NCBI GenBank assembly: GCA_023052935.1
Contig: CM041292.1
Location: 81,788,169-81,852,168 of the forward strand
Reading direction: 5' to 3'
DNA length: 64,000 bases
Source of the DNA: Piezodorus guildinii
Lineage: Eukaryota; Arthropoda; Insecta; Hemiptera; Pentatomidae
Each line of letters begins with the position of its first letter. Position 1 is the first letter of the stretch. The notes beneath the pieces are model-generated. The model had not been told where the DNA came from, did not search any database, and saw only the letters and a list, made by a program, of their open reading frames with translations. Positions 1-12,635 of this stretch are shown here, piece by piece. The position numbers and the translations under genes were made by a program.

Positions 1-205
1 GCCCGTAGCTGATTGGCTAGCATGCTAGTCTTCCACACCAAAGGTCGTGAGTTCAAATACCAGTCCTGGAGGGACTTTTTCAAGCATTTAACTAATGAGG
101 ATTCACTCACGGCCTCTCTCCTGGGTATGTGAGACCCATCAGCCAAATTGTGGCCACTAACATAACGGAGTGATGACTCTATCATAACAAAAATTTATCA
201 AGTAA
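1..205 (+). mobile_element. tRNA-derived SINE, left edge cut by window
   Basis: A tRNA-like head carries an A box (TAGCTGATTGG, 6-16) and a B box (GAGTTCAAATACC, 49-61) at the spacing of an RNA polymerase III internal promoter. The acceptor stem does not close, so this is not a working tRNA gene. The tail (GGGTATGTGAGACCC, about 123-137) resembles the post-tRNA body of the SINE at 33.1 kb. Family assignment is inference. Confidence 0.6.
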
Positions 206-3200
206 GGCATGTGTGTTTCTCCAAGAAGATTGCACTTCACAGCCAAGGGACTACACGGCCTGTCGCAACACTAAAAAAAATACTAAATATAATTTGCTTT
301 GAAGGTTCTTCTGAGAATCATTGCCTGCCAGCTGCATTTGTTCCTGCCACTTTTCTGTGGTTATTTAGTAATTCTCTCAAAAAAAGGTTTTATGAAACTT
401 GAATGATAGACGATCTCTGTTCATTAGTTTTGTCCTTATATATTTAATTTTTCCTTGTTAATAGAATTCACTTACAAAAGGTTAGTAAATCCTTAAGTAC
501 TCTAGCTGAAAGTAAGCCATACATAAAATACAGAAATACTTTATGCTGATTACTAACACCTATTTTTGCTTTTTTAAGAATTTAAAACTATTTACTTGAA
601 AAAAAATTTTTTTTTACAAAAACAAACTAAAATTATTCACTTAAAAACATTTTTTTCTGAAAAAAAAACAAAAAAAATTATTCACTTGTATACATTTTAA
701 TAATGCAGCTTTTTACATGTATTATTAGTTAAAATAACACTCGCATTTGATTGCAGGAATGATAATGGTCTCACCAGAAGCAGAAGCTTGTCTTAGAAAG
801 CCTGTGTAAGATGAATGAGATAAACCCATTCATAATTACTACCTATTTTATAGGGATCTAATTATTTTATTATTAGTGAAAATGACTAGAGTAGACTAAA
901 ATATAGTCCACTTTATACTCTAAACATTGATGTGTTCAGACTGTCTCTTAATTTAGTATAAAGATAATATTCCTCACAACTACTCTCATGAATGCATCTA
1001 AATAAACCCTCAACAATTACAGTAAAACCTTGATTAGATAGGTTATTGGATAATAAGGGTTCGATAAGTCAGGTTTCAAATTATTTACACTGAAAAAGAA
1101 ACAAAAAATATATAAAAATCAAATGTCAATTCATATTTATGTTATAGCTCATTACATGAATGAAAATGGTCACATTTCAAGCACTGCAATACAAACCACT
1201 AATGGCCACTTTGCATTTAATCACTTATTCAAAACTATTGAAATTATTTTTATTTACTTGAAGTTGTATGTTTTAACATAAGAAATTACTTTAAAACAGT
1301 GTTTTTTTTAATCACTGATTCCATTTTATGTAACCATTATGTAATAAATAATAAATTGTAATCCTTTCAATACCTGACAAAGAAACCATTAATATCTTAT
1401 TTCTTATAATTGAGATTTTACTATAAAGAGGTTTTAGAGGTATTTTGAATATACTTTATCAAAAGGGAGAGATTTAATTTTTCCAAAGAGGTTTAATTTT
1501 ATATAGATATATTTTATATGCCTACCTAGTGCTCATTCATTTCAAGAGTGTCATTTCCCAAAAGTGGCATTTCTGCGATAAGAAACAAAAAAACAAAATT
1601 CAAACTTTAATAATTCATATATGATTTTTTGTATTTATTTATTTTTCAATAACCCATTGTAATATACTTCAAATTCTTCTTTTTTGATATGTGTAATTGA
1701 ATTAATTTTTATAGTGGGTTGTAAAACAATTTTGTAAATGGCATTATTGGAACTAATGAGCAATATAATTTAATATTACAACATTAAATATAATAATCAT
1801 GCTTATGTTTTTTAAAGAGATAATACTGTAAGAAAGGCTCATCTTCAATGTTTAGTTTATAACTTGATGTTCATAATAAACAGTAAACACCTTGAATAAA
1901 TAATATTTTTATATTCTATCAAATGTTACTCTGTGTGTTTTTTTATTATCTAAGAAATTTTATTCACATTTTCCTATTGATTGTCTATTTTTTCTAGGTA
2001 TATGTGGCATATAAATGTTAGTACTTATTTAAATTAAAAAAAAAGTCTGTTGTGACATACTGAAGTGAGAGCCAAGATTATATTTTTTAATGTAGAACTA
2101 AGTACTTATGTCCTTAATTTATATGGAATACTCTTTGTAAAATAGAACCTAGAAAATATTTACTCAAACATCTGGATTAGTATAGACTTGTCATAGAACT
2201 TATTTTGGATGTTAGAATTTGCTAGTTTAAAGATACAGTGAAATACTTAGCATTATATCTAAAATTATTTATACCTGATATTTGGCCATTTGATAAGTAA
2301 AATTATATAAAGCAATAATAAATAGCATTAAATTCTCTACATGAGCTCTTTTACTCCATTAATAAGGTAAGAACAAGCACAATATGCAATTATATTTCTT
2401 ATTAATTTCACACATTAATCATTCATATTTCGACATATTATTTATACCTAAATACTTGTTAAATTATCAATTCATATATTTTTTAATAAAGGAGGAAAAC
2501 ATTTGAAAACAATTTAAGTTAAAATATTGAGAGTTCCTTCATTATTTGACCCACAGCAGGGAATATAGTACGATAAATGTTATGGCTCCTTGTCAATGTT
2601 CTTTGAAATTAGTGCCTTTGAAAAACAAATAATTATCACCAAATATGAATATGACAGGTTCGAAGTAAAATAAATAATAATTATGTGACTTCTCAAGAAA
2701 GTGTATCACTCTTTATATGTTTCTCTCTTTGTATATTGAGGGGCATGTTAAATTTGTTTATAAAATTAAAAAGTCTAATAGATTATCCAGAAACATAATA
2801 GTGTTTTATTGAAGTGTGAAAATGGTTTTTTACTTTCTTTTGTTTGTAGTTTATTGCATCCTGCAAACTTTAAAAAACGTCCACAATTATATTAAATAGC
2901 TTTTAAAAAATTGAAAGATAAAGAGAATAGCAGGTTTATTGGAGCTTTTATCTTTTAATAGGAATTTGAAGCATAATGTCCCTTTAAAATATTTTCCTAA
3001 AGTCAGTTATTAGGTATGTCAGGGTGGATACACATCTTATGCAATTCTTCAATGAGATTGCAAGTCACTGATTATTTTATTTCAGTTTTAAAAAAATAAT
3101 TTATGGGTAGATTAAAAAAAAAATTATTTTTTTTTTTTTTCACAAAACTGTTAAATATTACATAAAAAAGTCATCTCAAGGAGCATTAATTTAACCCGCC

Positions 3201-3835
3201 CATAGGGAGATTGAAATAAATAATACCTCCTTGTTTGTTTAGAAAGTTCTAATAATTTTACATATCAAATGGCTTATTTTTAGTAAATGTGAAGTCAATG
3301 TCAATTCTTCAACCCATAATGTCAAAATTAGGTGTCTACATCTAAAGTTGTTATTCGTTTCAAGTAGACCAGTGGTATTCCTTTTTAACCCTCTCTCTCA
3401 TTACTCTTCACTTACTTTTATTGATAAAGAAGTAACTTTCTCTGAAATTGTAATTAAATTTAAAGTGTAATGTTGTTGTTGTTGTTATTGTTGTTTATAT
3501 TTTTCTGAATATCGCTTTTATTACATTTATAGTTTTTGTGTAGATATATGTGAGTAAAATAAAAAAATCTGTGAAAATTAAAATTAAGGTAAGTACCCAT
3601 TACTTATCTCTTTCTAGATGTAAAGGGAATCACTATTCTTTTCCTTGTTTCTTACTTTACCGTATTAAAATAAAACAAAAATTTATTTTTGTCAGTTTTG
3701 TCATTAAGAAACTGACTGGAAGAAACAGGAAAACATGTTTTATCTCTAGCTGCATATTATGATAATTAAGGTTTTTTTTTTCAGAATAAACATTTAGCTT
3801 TTAAGTGCATATTTAATATTTTTTATATTTTTTAT
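206..3835. other. AT-rich stretch, no gene recognised
   Basis: Long A and T runs (around 600-680 and 3116-3140) and a short TTG-rich run near 3473-3496. Two open frames of 63 and 70 codons have no recognisable motif and low-complexity composition. The only item of note is a splice-site pair around 3544-3588, entered separately. Reads like intron or intergenic DNA. Confidence 0.6.
3544..3588 (+). other. weak candidate 45-nt exon
   Basis: A T-rich tract ending in TAG (3541-3543) precedes 45 bases that are open in one frame and end AAG|GTAAGT, a strong donor. The predicted 15-residue peptide is lysine/isoleucine-rich. In DNA this AT-rich such pairs arise by chance, so support is weak. Confidence 0.15.
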
Positions 3836-3839
3836 TTGC

Positions 3840-4425
3840 TTATCCGCTTCTACCCTTGAGGGTCATTGGCGTGGTCGAAATAATTATATTCTATGGTAGA
3901 ATCCTATCATCTTCGTGAATTCTATTAATTTATTTTAATTTCTTCCTCATCTTTAAGTATTTCTCTCATGTCTTTCTTTAGATACAATTTTTTTCTTGAC
4001 TGCTCATAAAGGGGCACTCAATTAGCAAGTGTTTTACAGTTAGAAGGAGTATTGTTGCATTTTTCGCAGGTTGGCGCTTCCAGGGTCTCAAGAAGTAACC
4101 ATGCGTAAATTGGCAGTGCCCAATCTTTAGCCTGCATACAATAATTTCTCTTCTCCTTGAAAATTTTGCACTAGTTTCTGCATTTTTGACAGTCGGATTT
4201 AATTGTTCTCAAATTTGATATTTTCTCTCTCCAACCATCCTTCCACTCTTTCAGAAGAACTTTCTTATAGCTACTCACCTAATCCTCCATTGTGGTTTCT
4301 TTTATTTGGAGTAATTCTCCTTGGCTTCACCTTTTCTGGCTGAATAGGCTCTTTCGTTCCTAATAATTCCACAGTGAGATGGTACCCAAATCACGATCAC
4401 GGCTTTAGACATTATGTTTGTTTAT
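3840..4425 (-). pseudogene. LINE RNase H / C-terminal domain relic
   Basis: Read on the minus strand, 4410-4350 gives VIVIWVPSHCGI, the W-x-P-S-H-x-G-I motif of the RNase H domain in I/Jockey-group LINEs. Further on (about 4140-4000) is a stretch like REIIVCRLKIGH followed by THGYLL and a C-x-x-C motif, the usual post-RNase H segment. Frameshifts and stops break the frame, and the expected GNExAD catalytic segment reads NERAY. The 3' end (3845-3875) resembles the tail at 39.2 kb. Only the C-terminal part is present. Confidence 0.7.
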
Positions 4426-4429
4426 AATT

Positions 4430-6030
4430 GTAATATAAAATAGTTTTGATAAATTAATCATAATTAATTTGATTTTTAATGATGTCTTAAAATAAATTAT
4501 TCAGATATTTTTTACCTATAGATAAAAATTAGCTCATCCATTGCTATTGAAAATTAAAGAAACTTGGATAAATTATAGTGATTCTGAATATAAGTGTTTA
4601 TACCAAACATAATATATATATATATACATATTAGCAAACAAATATTTAATTCACCAGGGTAGGGTGAAATATATTATTGATAAATGTGATAATTGTAAGA
4701 GATTGCATTTGAGAAATTAGTTGGCATTTATCAGAAAAATATTAACCAAGTTATAAAAGCATATTTATGTTAAGTTTGAGAACATAGGTGTTATAGGGAT
4801 GATTTTTAATGTATTGTTATCAAAATTTTTAAAATATATTAATAAGTCATAGACAAAATGTTAGTTGAAAAATTAATAAATATTAAGTAATTATTTGTGG
4901 ACAATTAAATTTGAAAACAAAGTCAAAAGATTGTATGCTAGTGTGAAGCATGTTAGCAAAATGAAAAATATGCATTTAATTCCTCAATGAATAGTACCAC
5001 ACCAATTATATGAAAATATGACATATAGGTATTGTTTATCATTCATAATTCATTATTTTTGTAAACCCCACATATATAATTTACCTGATTTGACAGTTGA
5101 TTTTTCAAAGCAATAATTACAAACAAAAACAGATGCATTTAATTGACATTTATGGTCTAGAGATCTACATTTCTTCCAAATTATGACTCATTGGCATGTT
5201 TGTCGCAGAATCTTTTGGAAGCACATAAGCATATCAGACATATTTTAAATGGTAGTTACTACTATTAAAAACCTGAAATTGTAACTTGAAATAGCAATTA
5301 GTTATGAGTATTAAAACTCATTAACACTCAAGAATGTGAGGGTATATATAAGACAATATGTATAGATATCTTATAATTGAATATTGTGAAGTTACTGTAG
5401 ATGGAATATTTTTAGGTAACTAATATAAATGTTAATTTTTTTTTTTTTTTTTTAGATTTTATGAATGTTAATATGTTGTACAGATAAATGTTCTAGTTAG
5501 TTGTAGATTTGTAAAAAGTTATTTTATGATGAATATTAATTTTCATATAATATTATTAGATTATTAGAATAAAAACAAATAATTGATTATGTTTTTATTT
5601 CTCAATCCTGAACAATTAACTTTTATATTTTTTTTTAATAATTAGAATTATTTTCATTCATAGTTTTGATTTAAAAATTAAAAAGGAAAAAAATCACAAT
5701 TTAACAAAAGATTGGTGACTTTTCTTTTCTCATGTCAATTTTAAATGCTATTGTTTGAAATAATAACAATTTAACATCTTATTGTGGACTGAATTCTTAT
5801 TCTAATTTTGAACACACATTGGAATAAAAACAAATGTCTTGAAATATGAAAAAAGAAATACTAACCTAAGAATTTACTAAGTATCTCTTTGGTCTCATGA
5901 AGGTTTGCATTCACCGATTCTTGAATATTCCAGCTGTGTGGCTTATAATTGAAAATAATAATATACAAAGATATGAAAATATTTAAATTGTATAATTTAA
6001 AAAATAAATAAATTTGAGGAATTTATTTAT
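4430..6030. other. AT-rich, no gene recognised
   Basis: Contains a short AT dinucleotide run (4612-4626) and a long T run (5434-5454). No open frame with recognisable motifs and no repeat family shared with the rest of the window was seen. Confidence 0.55.
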
Positions 6031-6049
6031 TTTATTTATCGGCTCGACA

Positions 6050-7625
6050 GGCGCCTGAAGCTGCCCCTGGCCTCTTAACTGCCCTTTCCCAATCACTTCG
6101 GTCAGCAGCATGTCTGCTGGATACTCCTACCATCCTCAAGTCCTCAGACCCTTCAGTCTTCCACGTGGTCTGACTCCATCCGGGGTCCCATAATATAATT
6201 TCTTTGTGACTCTACCTTCATCCGTCCTGATAACATGTCCCAGCCATTTTAAACCCTGAATTCGCACAAAATGAGAAACTCAGAGATCGTCGAAAAGGTC
6301 GTAGATCTCTTTGTTCTTCCTTAAGCGATATGTGCCATTCTCACTAACTGGCCCTAAGATACGCCTTCAACACTTTCCTTCAAATCTATCGATCTTTTCA
6401 GCCAGACTTTTGCGCAAGGTCCAGGTTGCACTGCATAGGTCAGTACAGGTCGGATGATTGTTTTGTATATAATCATTTTGGTCCTCCTACTTAAAAGCTT
6501 ACTTCGGAGAAAACTTCTTAGAGCAAAATATGCTTTGTTAGCCCCCATTACTCGATTGCGAATTTCTTCTTCTTCGTTGATCTGATCATTAACAATGGAG
6601 CGAGGTACTTAAAACTGGACACCACTGGAATGTATATTGTCCTACTACATAATGCTTTGGTGGATTTATAGGTGTTTTCTTCCTGAGTTCCATAATTTTT
6701 GTTTTTTCCTCATTGATGGCTAGTCCCATTCTTCCTGATTCTCTTTGCAGCCCTTCACAGGCTTCCTTGATCGCCTTGAGGGATAATCCAATTAGTCGAC
6801 ACATCCATCAGCCTATGTACTTGAGGGGACATTGAAACGGGGACCTGCCTATTGACTACTATGGTCCCAGCTTGAGGCGTATTTTCAAACCAGAAGTAAG
6901 TAAGTAGATAGGGGGTCACCCATGCCTAACTCCTAAAGACTTCTACAAATCCAAGGATCCAGACAATTTTGTTAAATTCTTTTGATTTTTCCATTATTTG
7001 TGCAAAGAGAATATCTGGTCAATAGTTGACCTATTCCTCCTGAAACCACCCTGGTAATCGCCCAAATAAGGTTCTACCAAATCCACAATATGGTTATAGA
7101 GCACAACGGAAAATATCTTGTTTCGCAGTATTCAGGAGGCAATCGAATAGTCAATCGCGAAGCACCTTTCTTCTTGAGTAAAGGATAATGACCGATTCCT
7201 TCCACCTCTCCGGCATTTTTTTAGCCTCCCAGATATTTATTAACTATCAGATGGGTGAACTCCTCAACCAGTGATGACCCACCAATTTTAAACTCCGCTG
7301 GTATGCCATCTGAACCGGAAGCCTTGTTGTTCCTGAAATTGTTAACTACAAACATCCTCTGAATCTCAGGTGGGTTTACTTCATGGTCATTCTCAATATC
7401 TTGAAAATCCTTAACAGGATACTTGTCATGGTCACTGGGGTTTAACATTTCTGAAAATGCTCGATTCAGCTACCTTTTACATCCTGATCCTGGAAGACCA
7501 TTTTCCCATCAGAAGGCTTAATCATTTGACAGTTATTTATAAAACCTGATTTGATTTTATTTATTTCGCCGAAAAACTTTCCTGCTGTACTCTTCCACTT
7601 TATGCCAGCTTTCATGTAATGTTTG
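6050..7625 (-). pseudogene. LINE reverse transcriptase and C-terminus, decayed
   Basis: The N-terminal RT segment at 7448-7221 includes NNKASGSDGIPAE, the conserved K-A-x-G-x-D-G-I-P motif. Near 7070-7010 the minus strand gives DYQGGFRRNRSTIDQIF. The catalytic F/Y-x-D-(F/Y)-x-x-A-[FY]-D segment expected next is missing (around 6960-6890), so the palm is internally deleted. The YADD box region (6830-6800) reads gctgatg-gatgtg with a frame break. The thumb (6804-6589) has INEEKTKIM, and 6548-6354 has IYKTIIRPVLTYA. The distal end (6300-6050) keeps PDGVRPRGRLK. Confidence 0.85.
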
Positions 7626-7875
7626 TCTTTTCTTTTGCCTCAGAACCTTGTTAGCATTTGATCTGCTTGCTTGTACTCCTTTCTGTTCTGTCTAGGATCC
7701 ATTTTCAGAAGTTTTTTCCTCTTTTCGTTCAGCACATTAACCGCTTCTTCACACTCCAGGTCAAACCACGCGTTTTTTATCTTTCTGTTTACATCCCTTT
7801 TACAATGTTGGTCGGCTGAATCAGATAAAAATTTTCTGATATGGTTCCATTCCTCATTTACATTTCTTCCTCCAA

Positions 7876-8739
7876 TTACAACAGGATGTAACCTATACCT
7901 CTTCCAACATCTCTCTGGAAAGCATACCTTATTTCCTCTTCTCTTAACTTTTCTCTTGCCCAGGTGATCTGTGGTTTGCTCCTTTCGAACATCCTTATCT
8001 TATATGCATGCTTGACCTTTGTAACCACCAGATAATGATCAGAAGAGATGTCTGGACCCTTATAGGATCTCACATCATTGATTACATTAAAATGCCTACT
8101 AGATGCCAGAACGTAATCGATCTGTGTTGCAGTTTCATTTGGTGAAATCCATGTCTGCTTGTGAGTATCTTTGTGAGGAAATACTCATCGCTACTGGTGA
8201 TCTAGATGCAGCAAAACTAATCATTCGTTCTCCATTATCATTCGTCTTCGAATACAAGCTATGTTTGCCAATAGTAGGAGCAAACACTGGTTCTTTACCA
8301 ACCTGAGCATTGAAATCTCCCAAAACTATTTTCATATCGAAGGAGGGGGAAGCAGCAATAGTCCGTTCTAACTCTTCATAGAAGAGGTCCTTTTCATCCT
8401 CATCTTTTTCTTCTGTTGGGGCATGAACATTTATCAGAGTAACATTAAACTTTTTACCCTTAATCCTTGACTTGCACAACCTTTTATTTATTGGTTGGAA
8501 ATCAAGAACTGCCTTCCTCATTCTTCTCGACACTATAAAAGCTGTACCGAACTCATGTCTATCCTGGTGTCCACTGTAGAAAATATCAAAATTGTTCCCA
8601 CTTTGCTTTCCAAAATCAGTCCATGTTTCCTAAACAGCGTTATATCTAGATTTAATTGTTGTAGTTGTTTTTCCAGTTCCGTCCATGCTCCAGGTCTATA
8701 GAGTGATCTAACGTTCCATGATCCAACTTTATAAGCCAT
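7876..8739 (-). pseudogene. LINE endonuclease domain, frameshifted
   Basis: Begins at 8739 with MAYKVGSWNVRSLYRPG, the first strand of the exonuclease-endonuclease-phosphatase fold (G-x-W-N-x-R). After a frameshift near 8533 the next frame holds INVHAPT and GDFNAQVG (catalytic N/D region). A third frame, 8073-7876, holds SSDHYLVV, the final S-D-H catalytic motif. In the intact family this domain nicks target DNA to prime reverse transcription. All the main catalytic motifs can be read, but they lie in three frames separated by stops, so no active enzyme could be made. Confidence 0.85.
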
Positions 8740-8939
8740 ATAACGAGTTCCAGGTTGTTTACATAAATCCGTCGAAATCCGAGGCTAAGTTGTTGAGAAT
8801 AAGTAACCTCTAGAATTTTTTATAAAGGTGGGTAGTCAGCCCCCCCTTTAACCATCCTGCTTTATCCGGACTTGAGACAGGCAATGAAGTCTAGTTAACT
8901 AACTCCACAGGCGCAGTTTTTTAGGAATATGTGGTTCAT

Positions 8940-9425
8940 TTATTGTCCTTAGATTCATATGAAAACATTGTTTATACAATTTTCAGATGAATAATTATTT
9001 AGTATTAAAATGATTAACAAATGTAGCATAAATTAAAACTTATATACTAATTCTTAAAGTACCCCTAGCCCCAAAGGTCATAGGCAGCTCATGGGTATTT
9101 AAGCACTGTTGTAGAAGTTTTTTTTTTTCATATAACTCCCTAAAGGAATTTACCTTTGATTAATATTTTTTATCATGTATTTTTATCATATTACCTTCTT
9201 CCTAATGGGCTCATATTGTTGATATCCTAACCAATTGTTCTTAAAACACCACATGTAGTACAAGGATTGGATTCTAAATCCTGAATAAGGTAGCCATGGA
9301 AAATTTTGTAGGGAGCACAACATTATTTCATCTCTTTGATTTTCCACTACTACTTAGTTAATCAATTAGAAATAACTCTTTTTTTCATGTGGTAATTTTG
9401 TAGCATTATTTCTTCTGACCTCATT
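8940..9425. other. no gene recognised
   Basis: AT-rich between the LINE leader and the exon candidate at 9.4 kb. A segment near 9063-9105 (cccctagccccaaaggtcatag) has LINE-tail-like character but is too short to assign. Confidence 0.4.
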
Positions 9426-9428
9426 CAA

Positions 9429-9555
9429 CTAGGTCATCAGTAAGGTTTTCATTTTGTGCAACCTGTCTTCTTGAGGAACATGTTCTATGATAATGGCATC
9501 ACTCTCGTCTGTTCTGGCTGACAAGGATGCCTTTTCATCTTCCCAAAATGAAGAT
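9429..9555 (-). CDS. candidate terminal coding exon, unidentified
   Basis: On the minus strand a long T tract followed by atctttgcatag forms a strong splice acceptor at 9556-9557. It is followed immediately by 41 open codons and a stop at 9429-9431. The peptide begins SSFWEDEKASLSARTDESDA and is acidic and serine-rich, then becomes basic (RLHKMKTLLM). Composition is more complex than the AT-rich surroundings. I do not recognise the protein. It could be the last exon of a host gene, or a piece of a DNA transposase gene of the sort with acidic N-termini. No donor or polyadenylation signal was identified, and no neighbouring exon was found on this strand. Confidence 0.3.
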
Positions 9556-9559
9556 CTAT

Positions 9560-10000
9560 GCAAAGATAAAAAAAAATTTAACTTCTAAGAAGTCATTAAC
9601 TTTACAATGTAAAGCATTGGAGTGGTGATGTTATTTACGAGTATGTGAACAATGCCAAGCATCCTTAAAACTGCTCAGGTCTTATAATAAAATTAATCTG
9701 AAAAGGGCACTCTGGTTAAATTTGTACCTATTTACGAATTGACAAAAACTTGAAGAATTGAAGAAATGATAAATTACAACTGAATATAAAAGTTCCTAGA
9801 TAATACGAATTGAGAATAATTAACAATACTGAGAAGCTATTGGTTAAAGAGGAAGTACTGTTTTTTTTAGTTTATTTTTTATTTTCTATTGTCTGAAAAT
9901 TAAATGAGTAAGCTGCTCCTGAGAATGCTGTTTTATTTTTTTTTTTTTTAATTATAATTAATTTATTAATGTTTTATATATTTATAGAAGGACATATAAC
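9560..10000. other. no gene recognised
   Basis: AT-rich spacer with T runs (9863-9870 and 9932-9950). No motif seen. Confidence 0.5.
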
Positions 10001-10605
10001 TGAATTCAGGAGGGATTGTAAAAATAGTCAAACGGTTTAAATATCTTAGTTCCATAATTGAAATAAAAGTGCATGTGATGTGAAAATAAAAAGAAAAATT
10101 TCAGATGAAAAAAACAACATATCATTGCTCATTTCGGTATGGTGGAACAGGAACATTATTTCCCAAAAAATAAAATAATAATACAATATCATATCACTGA
10201 GCATTATGACACATGGGTCATCAAGTTGGTAGTTTGAAGGCTTGGGGCAAGAATATCCAGAATGGACAAAGTAAGAAATACGATTATCAGAGAAAAGATA
10301 GAAGCTTAAAGAACCTGAGAGAGATTTTTAAAAAAATTCCTGAAGTGGTATGGACATTTGAAAAGAATTCCTGGAAGGAAGACTACCCAAACAAGTCTAC
10401 CAGTGGAAAATTAAGGGAATAAGAAGACGAGGAAGAATAAGGAAGATTTGAAAAGACAAGTGGAGTCCATGATGGGCCATGGTCTACAAGAAGACTGGGC
10501 CTTAGATGGAACATTATGAAAAGAAGACATCCAAAAAGTTTTAGGTGAAGGAAACCCACTTAAATGGAGACTCCTAAATAAAAATAAATAAATTATTTCG
10601 TATTG
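10000..10605 (+). pseudogene. LINE C-terminal relic with simple tail
   Basis: Plus-strand frames give, in order, KRFKYLSSIIE (10030-10070), the conserved KYLG/SIIE segment just after the RT palm; then MTHGSSSW-like (10207-10240); then residues matching the basic C-terminus of endonuclease LINEs (LPKQVYQWKIKG / RRRGRIRKI around 10390-10450). These lie in three frames with several stops. The copy ends in an AAATA-type tail (10576-10592) like the 6.0 kb LINE, so it may be a relative of that element. Confidence 0.65.
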
Positions 10606-10619
10606 ATCTAAGTCAGTCA

Positions 10620-12045
10620 AAAAAAAAAATGTTTTTCTTTTAGATTTTGGACATAAAATATTTTTCTTATATCACATTTTTCTTATTGGGTATATATCTA
10701 TTTATTGTATGATTAATTATTTTGGATTAATAAAATTTGAGCTATTTCGACTCAAAGTAGGCCATGAACACATTTTGAGCAATAGCTAATGTATGAATAA
10801 AAGTAAATATTGTATGTTTTATAATTGAAATAAAGCATCCTGCTGTATAATTACTTACTTTGATTGTAATAACTGACTATAATCGGTTGACTACCTTAAA
10901 ACAACAGTGAACATTTACCAATGTGTCATAAATAAATGTAAACATTATTTTATGTACATTAATTGAGTTCAATTTAATTAATATTCATTATGTCAATGTT
11001 TATTTTGGTATTTGTCAGTGATTTTCTGCATAATGCTAAAATTCAATATAAACACTGTGTTATTTTACTGAAACATTTATTGAACATTGATTGGGATACA
11101 AATATCGATCATAATAACCTAATAAATAAGATATTTTTCAATAAGCTTCACGAATATTTATTTGATTTGTACAACATTCTTCTGATTTCATTTTTCAAAA
11201 CTGGACCCCTCTACATTTGGTTAAAACACGTTGTGTAACAAAGTAATAAACATAGATAAGAAAAACAAATTAGCTTTAGTCAGTGCTAACTCACCGTAGG
11301 GAGTCAGGGTGGATGAGGATGGTGTGGTTTGGGAAAACGTATGTAAATTTATTATTTCATATTTATTATAACATCTGATATATCATCTTCATTAAAGAAG
11401 GGTATACAACAAATAAAATAAATTAAAAAGTGTCTTATTTCGACAAATGTGAATTTTTATTTTTAATAATAAAAATACATATTCTAAATGTGAATAATAA
11501 TTGTATGCAAGCTTACTTCTTATCAATAACATAAGGAATAGGCATCCATTTTTTTAAATAAATGAAAATGTACTATTTGACTTCAATATCTTTCTCTAAA
11601 TCTGAAATCTTTGTATTCCTCTCTTCATAAAATTTCAAAGTTAAAAACTGCAAAGTCCTTGGTGGAATTGGTTTTAAACACTCAGATCCCTTTCAATAGT
11701 TGAAAAAATAATAAAAATGTAACAAATTTATTTTTTAATGACAGAAGTTGAGTATTTCAGCATTGAAAGCCATTGATATTAACCGATTGACATAAAAATT
11801 AGCAAAATATTATAATTTTCCCGCCAAAATTCTACTGTTAAAAAAAAAAAAAAAAATCCTATCTCATATATCATTTTTCATGACTTTGAGGGTCAGTTTT
11901 GCCAAATTTGAAGAAAATCGCCAAGGAAAAAGTAGCCAAATAATCAAGTTTGAATCTTGACAACTGCAATGACAGGAATGTGAAAAGGGCTACATGCCAC
12001 TGAATCTTCTGTTGCATAATGTTCTTTTCTCTCCTGACGAATTTT
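10620..12045. other. AT-rich, no gene recognised
   Basis: An 82-codon open frame (10990-11238) has no recognisable motif. A slightly GC-richer patch lies at 11280-11335. A 17-base A run starts near 11840. Nothing shared with the repeat families of the window was noticed. Confidence 0.5.
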
Positions 12046-12049
12046 TATT

Positions 12050-12575
12050 ATGAAATATATAGTATTCAGTTTTCAACGGAAATACACGTTTTAGGGTCCC
12101 TTGAGTCCAAATAACCAAGTCCCATAAAAAAGTGGGTGTGTCCCTTGTATATGTCTAGTTAATGCTTTTAATTATAGCTTAAATGTTGCAACAATTTAAT
12201 AATATAAGTTGAACGAATTTGATAATCAACTAAAGAAGAAACGATAAAACAGATTTCATAATGTAATTTTTGTTTTTTCGAAGAAAAGAACAGTAATATA
12301 AATGTATAATATATAGTTGGAAATTTGAAGATTTTAGAAAAAAAATATTATCTTATACACAAAGTTATAAAATGGAATGGAGAGAGATTAAAAACGGATA
12401 AAACTAACTGACTTGTTGTAGATAACAATTTTATATTGTTATATTATTTAATATAAAACATATGTTTGCAACAAAACTAAATATACTATTTTCAACCCTA
12501 TTTATTAGTTTTTATATTTATTTTAATAACCGAGGTAAATCAAAGTCGTGTGTTGCCCGCACCAGATTTGTTTTT
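12050..12575 (+). mobile_element. Element X, copy 1 (internally deleted)
   Basis: Begins with gaaatatatagta then tcagttttcaacggaaatacacg and gggtccc..gagtccaaataaccaag, and ends with gtcgtgtgttgcccgcaccag. These are the two landmark ends of a repeat seen throughout the window. This copy lacks the gcgatcgtgaaaattttc block near its left end. No protein-coding content. Confidence 0.8.
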
Positions 12576-12635
12576 ACAATTTAAAAAGTTTAGATTAATT
12601 ATCTCAAAACTTTAATACTATAACTTATCAACGTT

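Larger units (their letters stand above)
6030..8935 (-). mobile_element. Endonuclease-type LINE (RTE/CFDP2-like), near full length, decayed
   Basis: Minus-strand element read from about 8935 (leader with a run of Gs near 8850) to 6030, where it ends in an AAATA-type simple tail, as expected of RTE-like LINEs. Order: apurinic-type endonuclease (8739-7880), reverse transcriptase (about 7620-6840), thumb/C-terminus (6804-6050). The length is close to that of RTE elements, so the copy was nearly complete on insertion. It is now inactive, with frameshifts, stops and a deletion in the palm. Confidence 0.85.

Noticed and set aside
1..75. Functional tRNA gene
   Set aside because: A and B boxes are present, but the acceptor stem does not pair and a SINE body follows.
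211..402. 63-codon plus frame after the first SINE
   Set aside because: No family motif, overlaps SINE-derived and low-complexity sequence; expected by chance.
8103..8306. Plus-strand frames across 7.7-8.7 kb
   Set aside because: Antisense shadows of the minus-strand LINE endonuclease.
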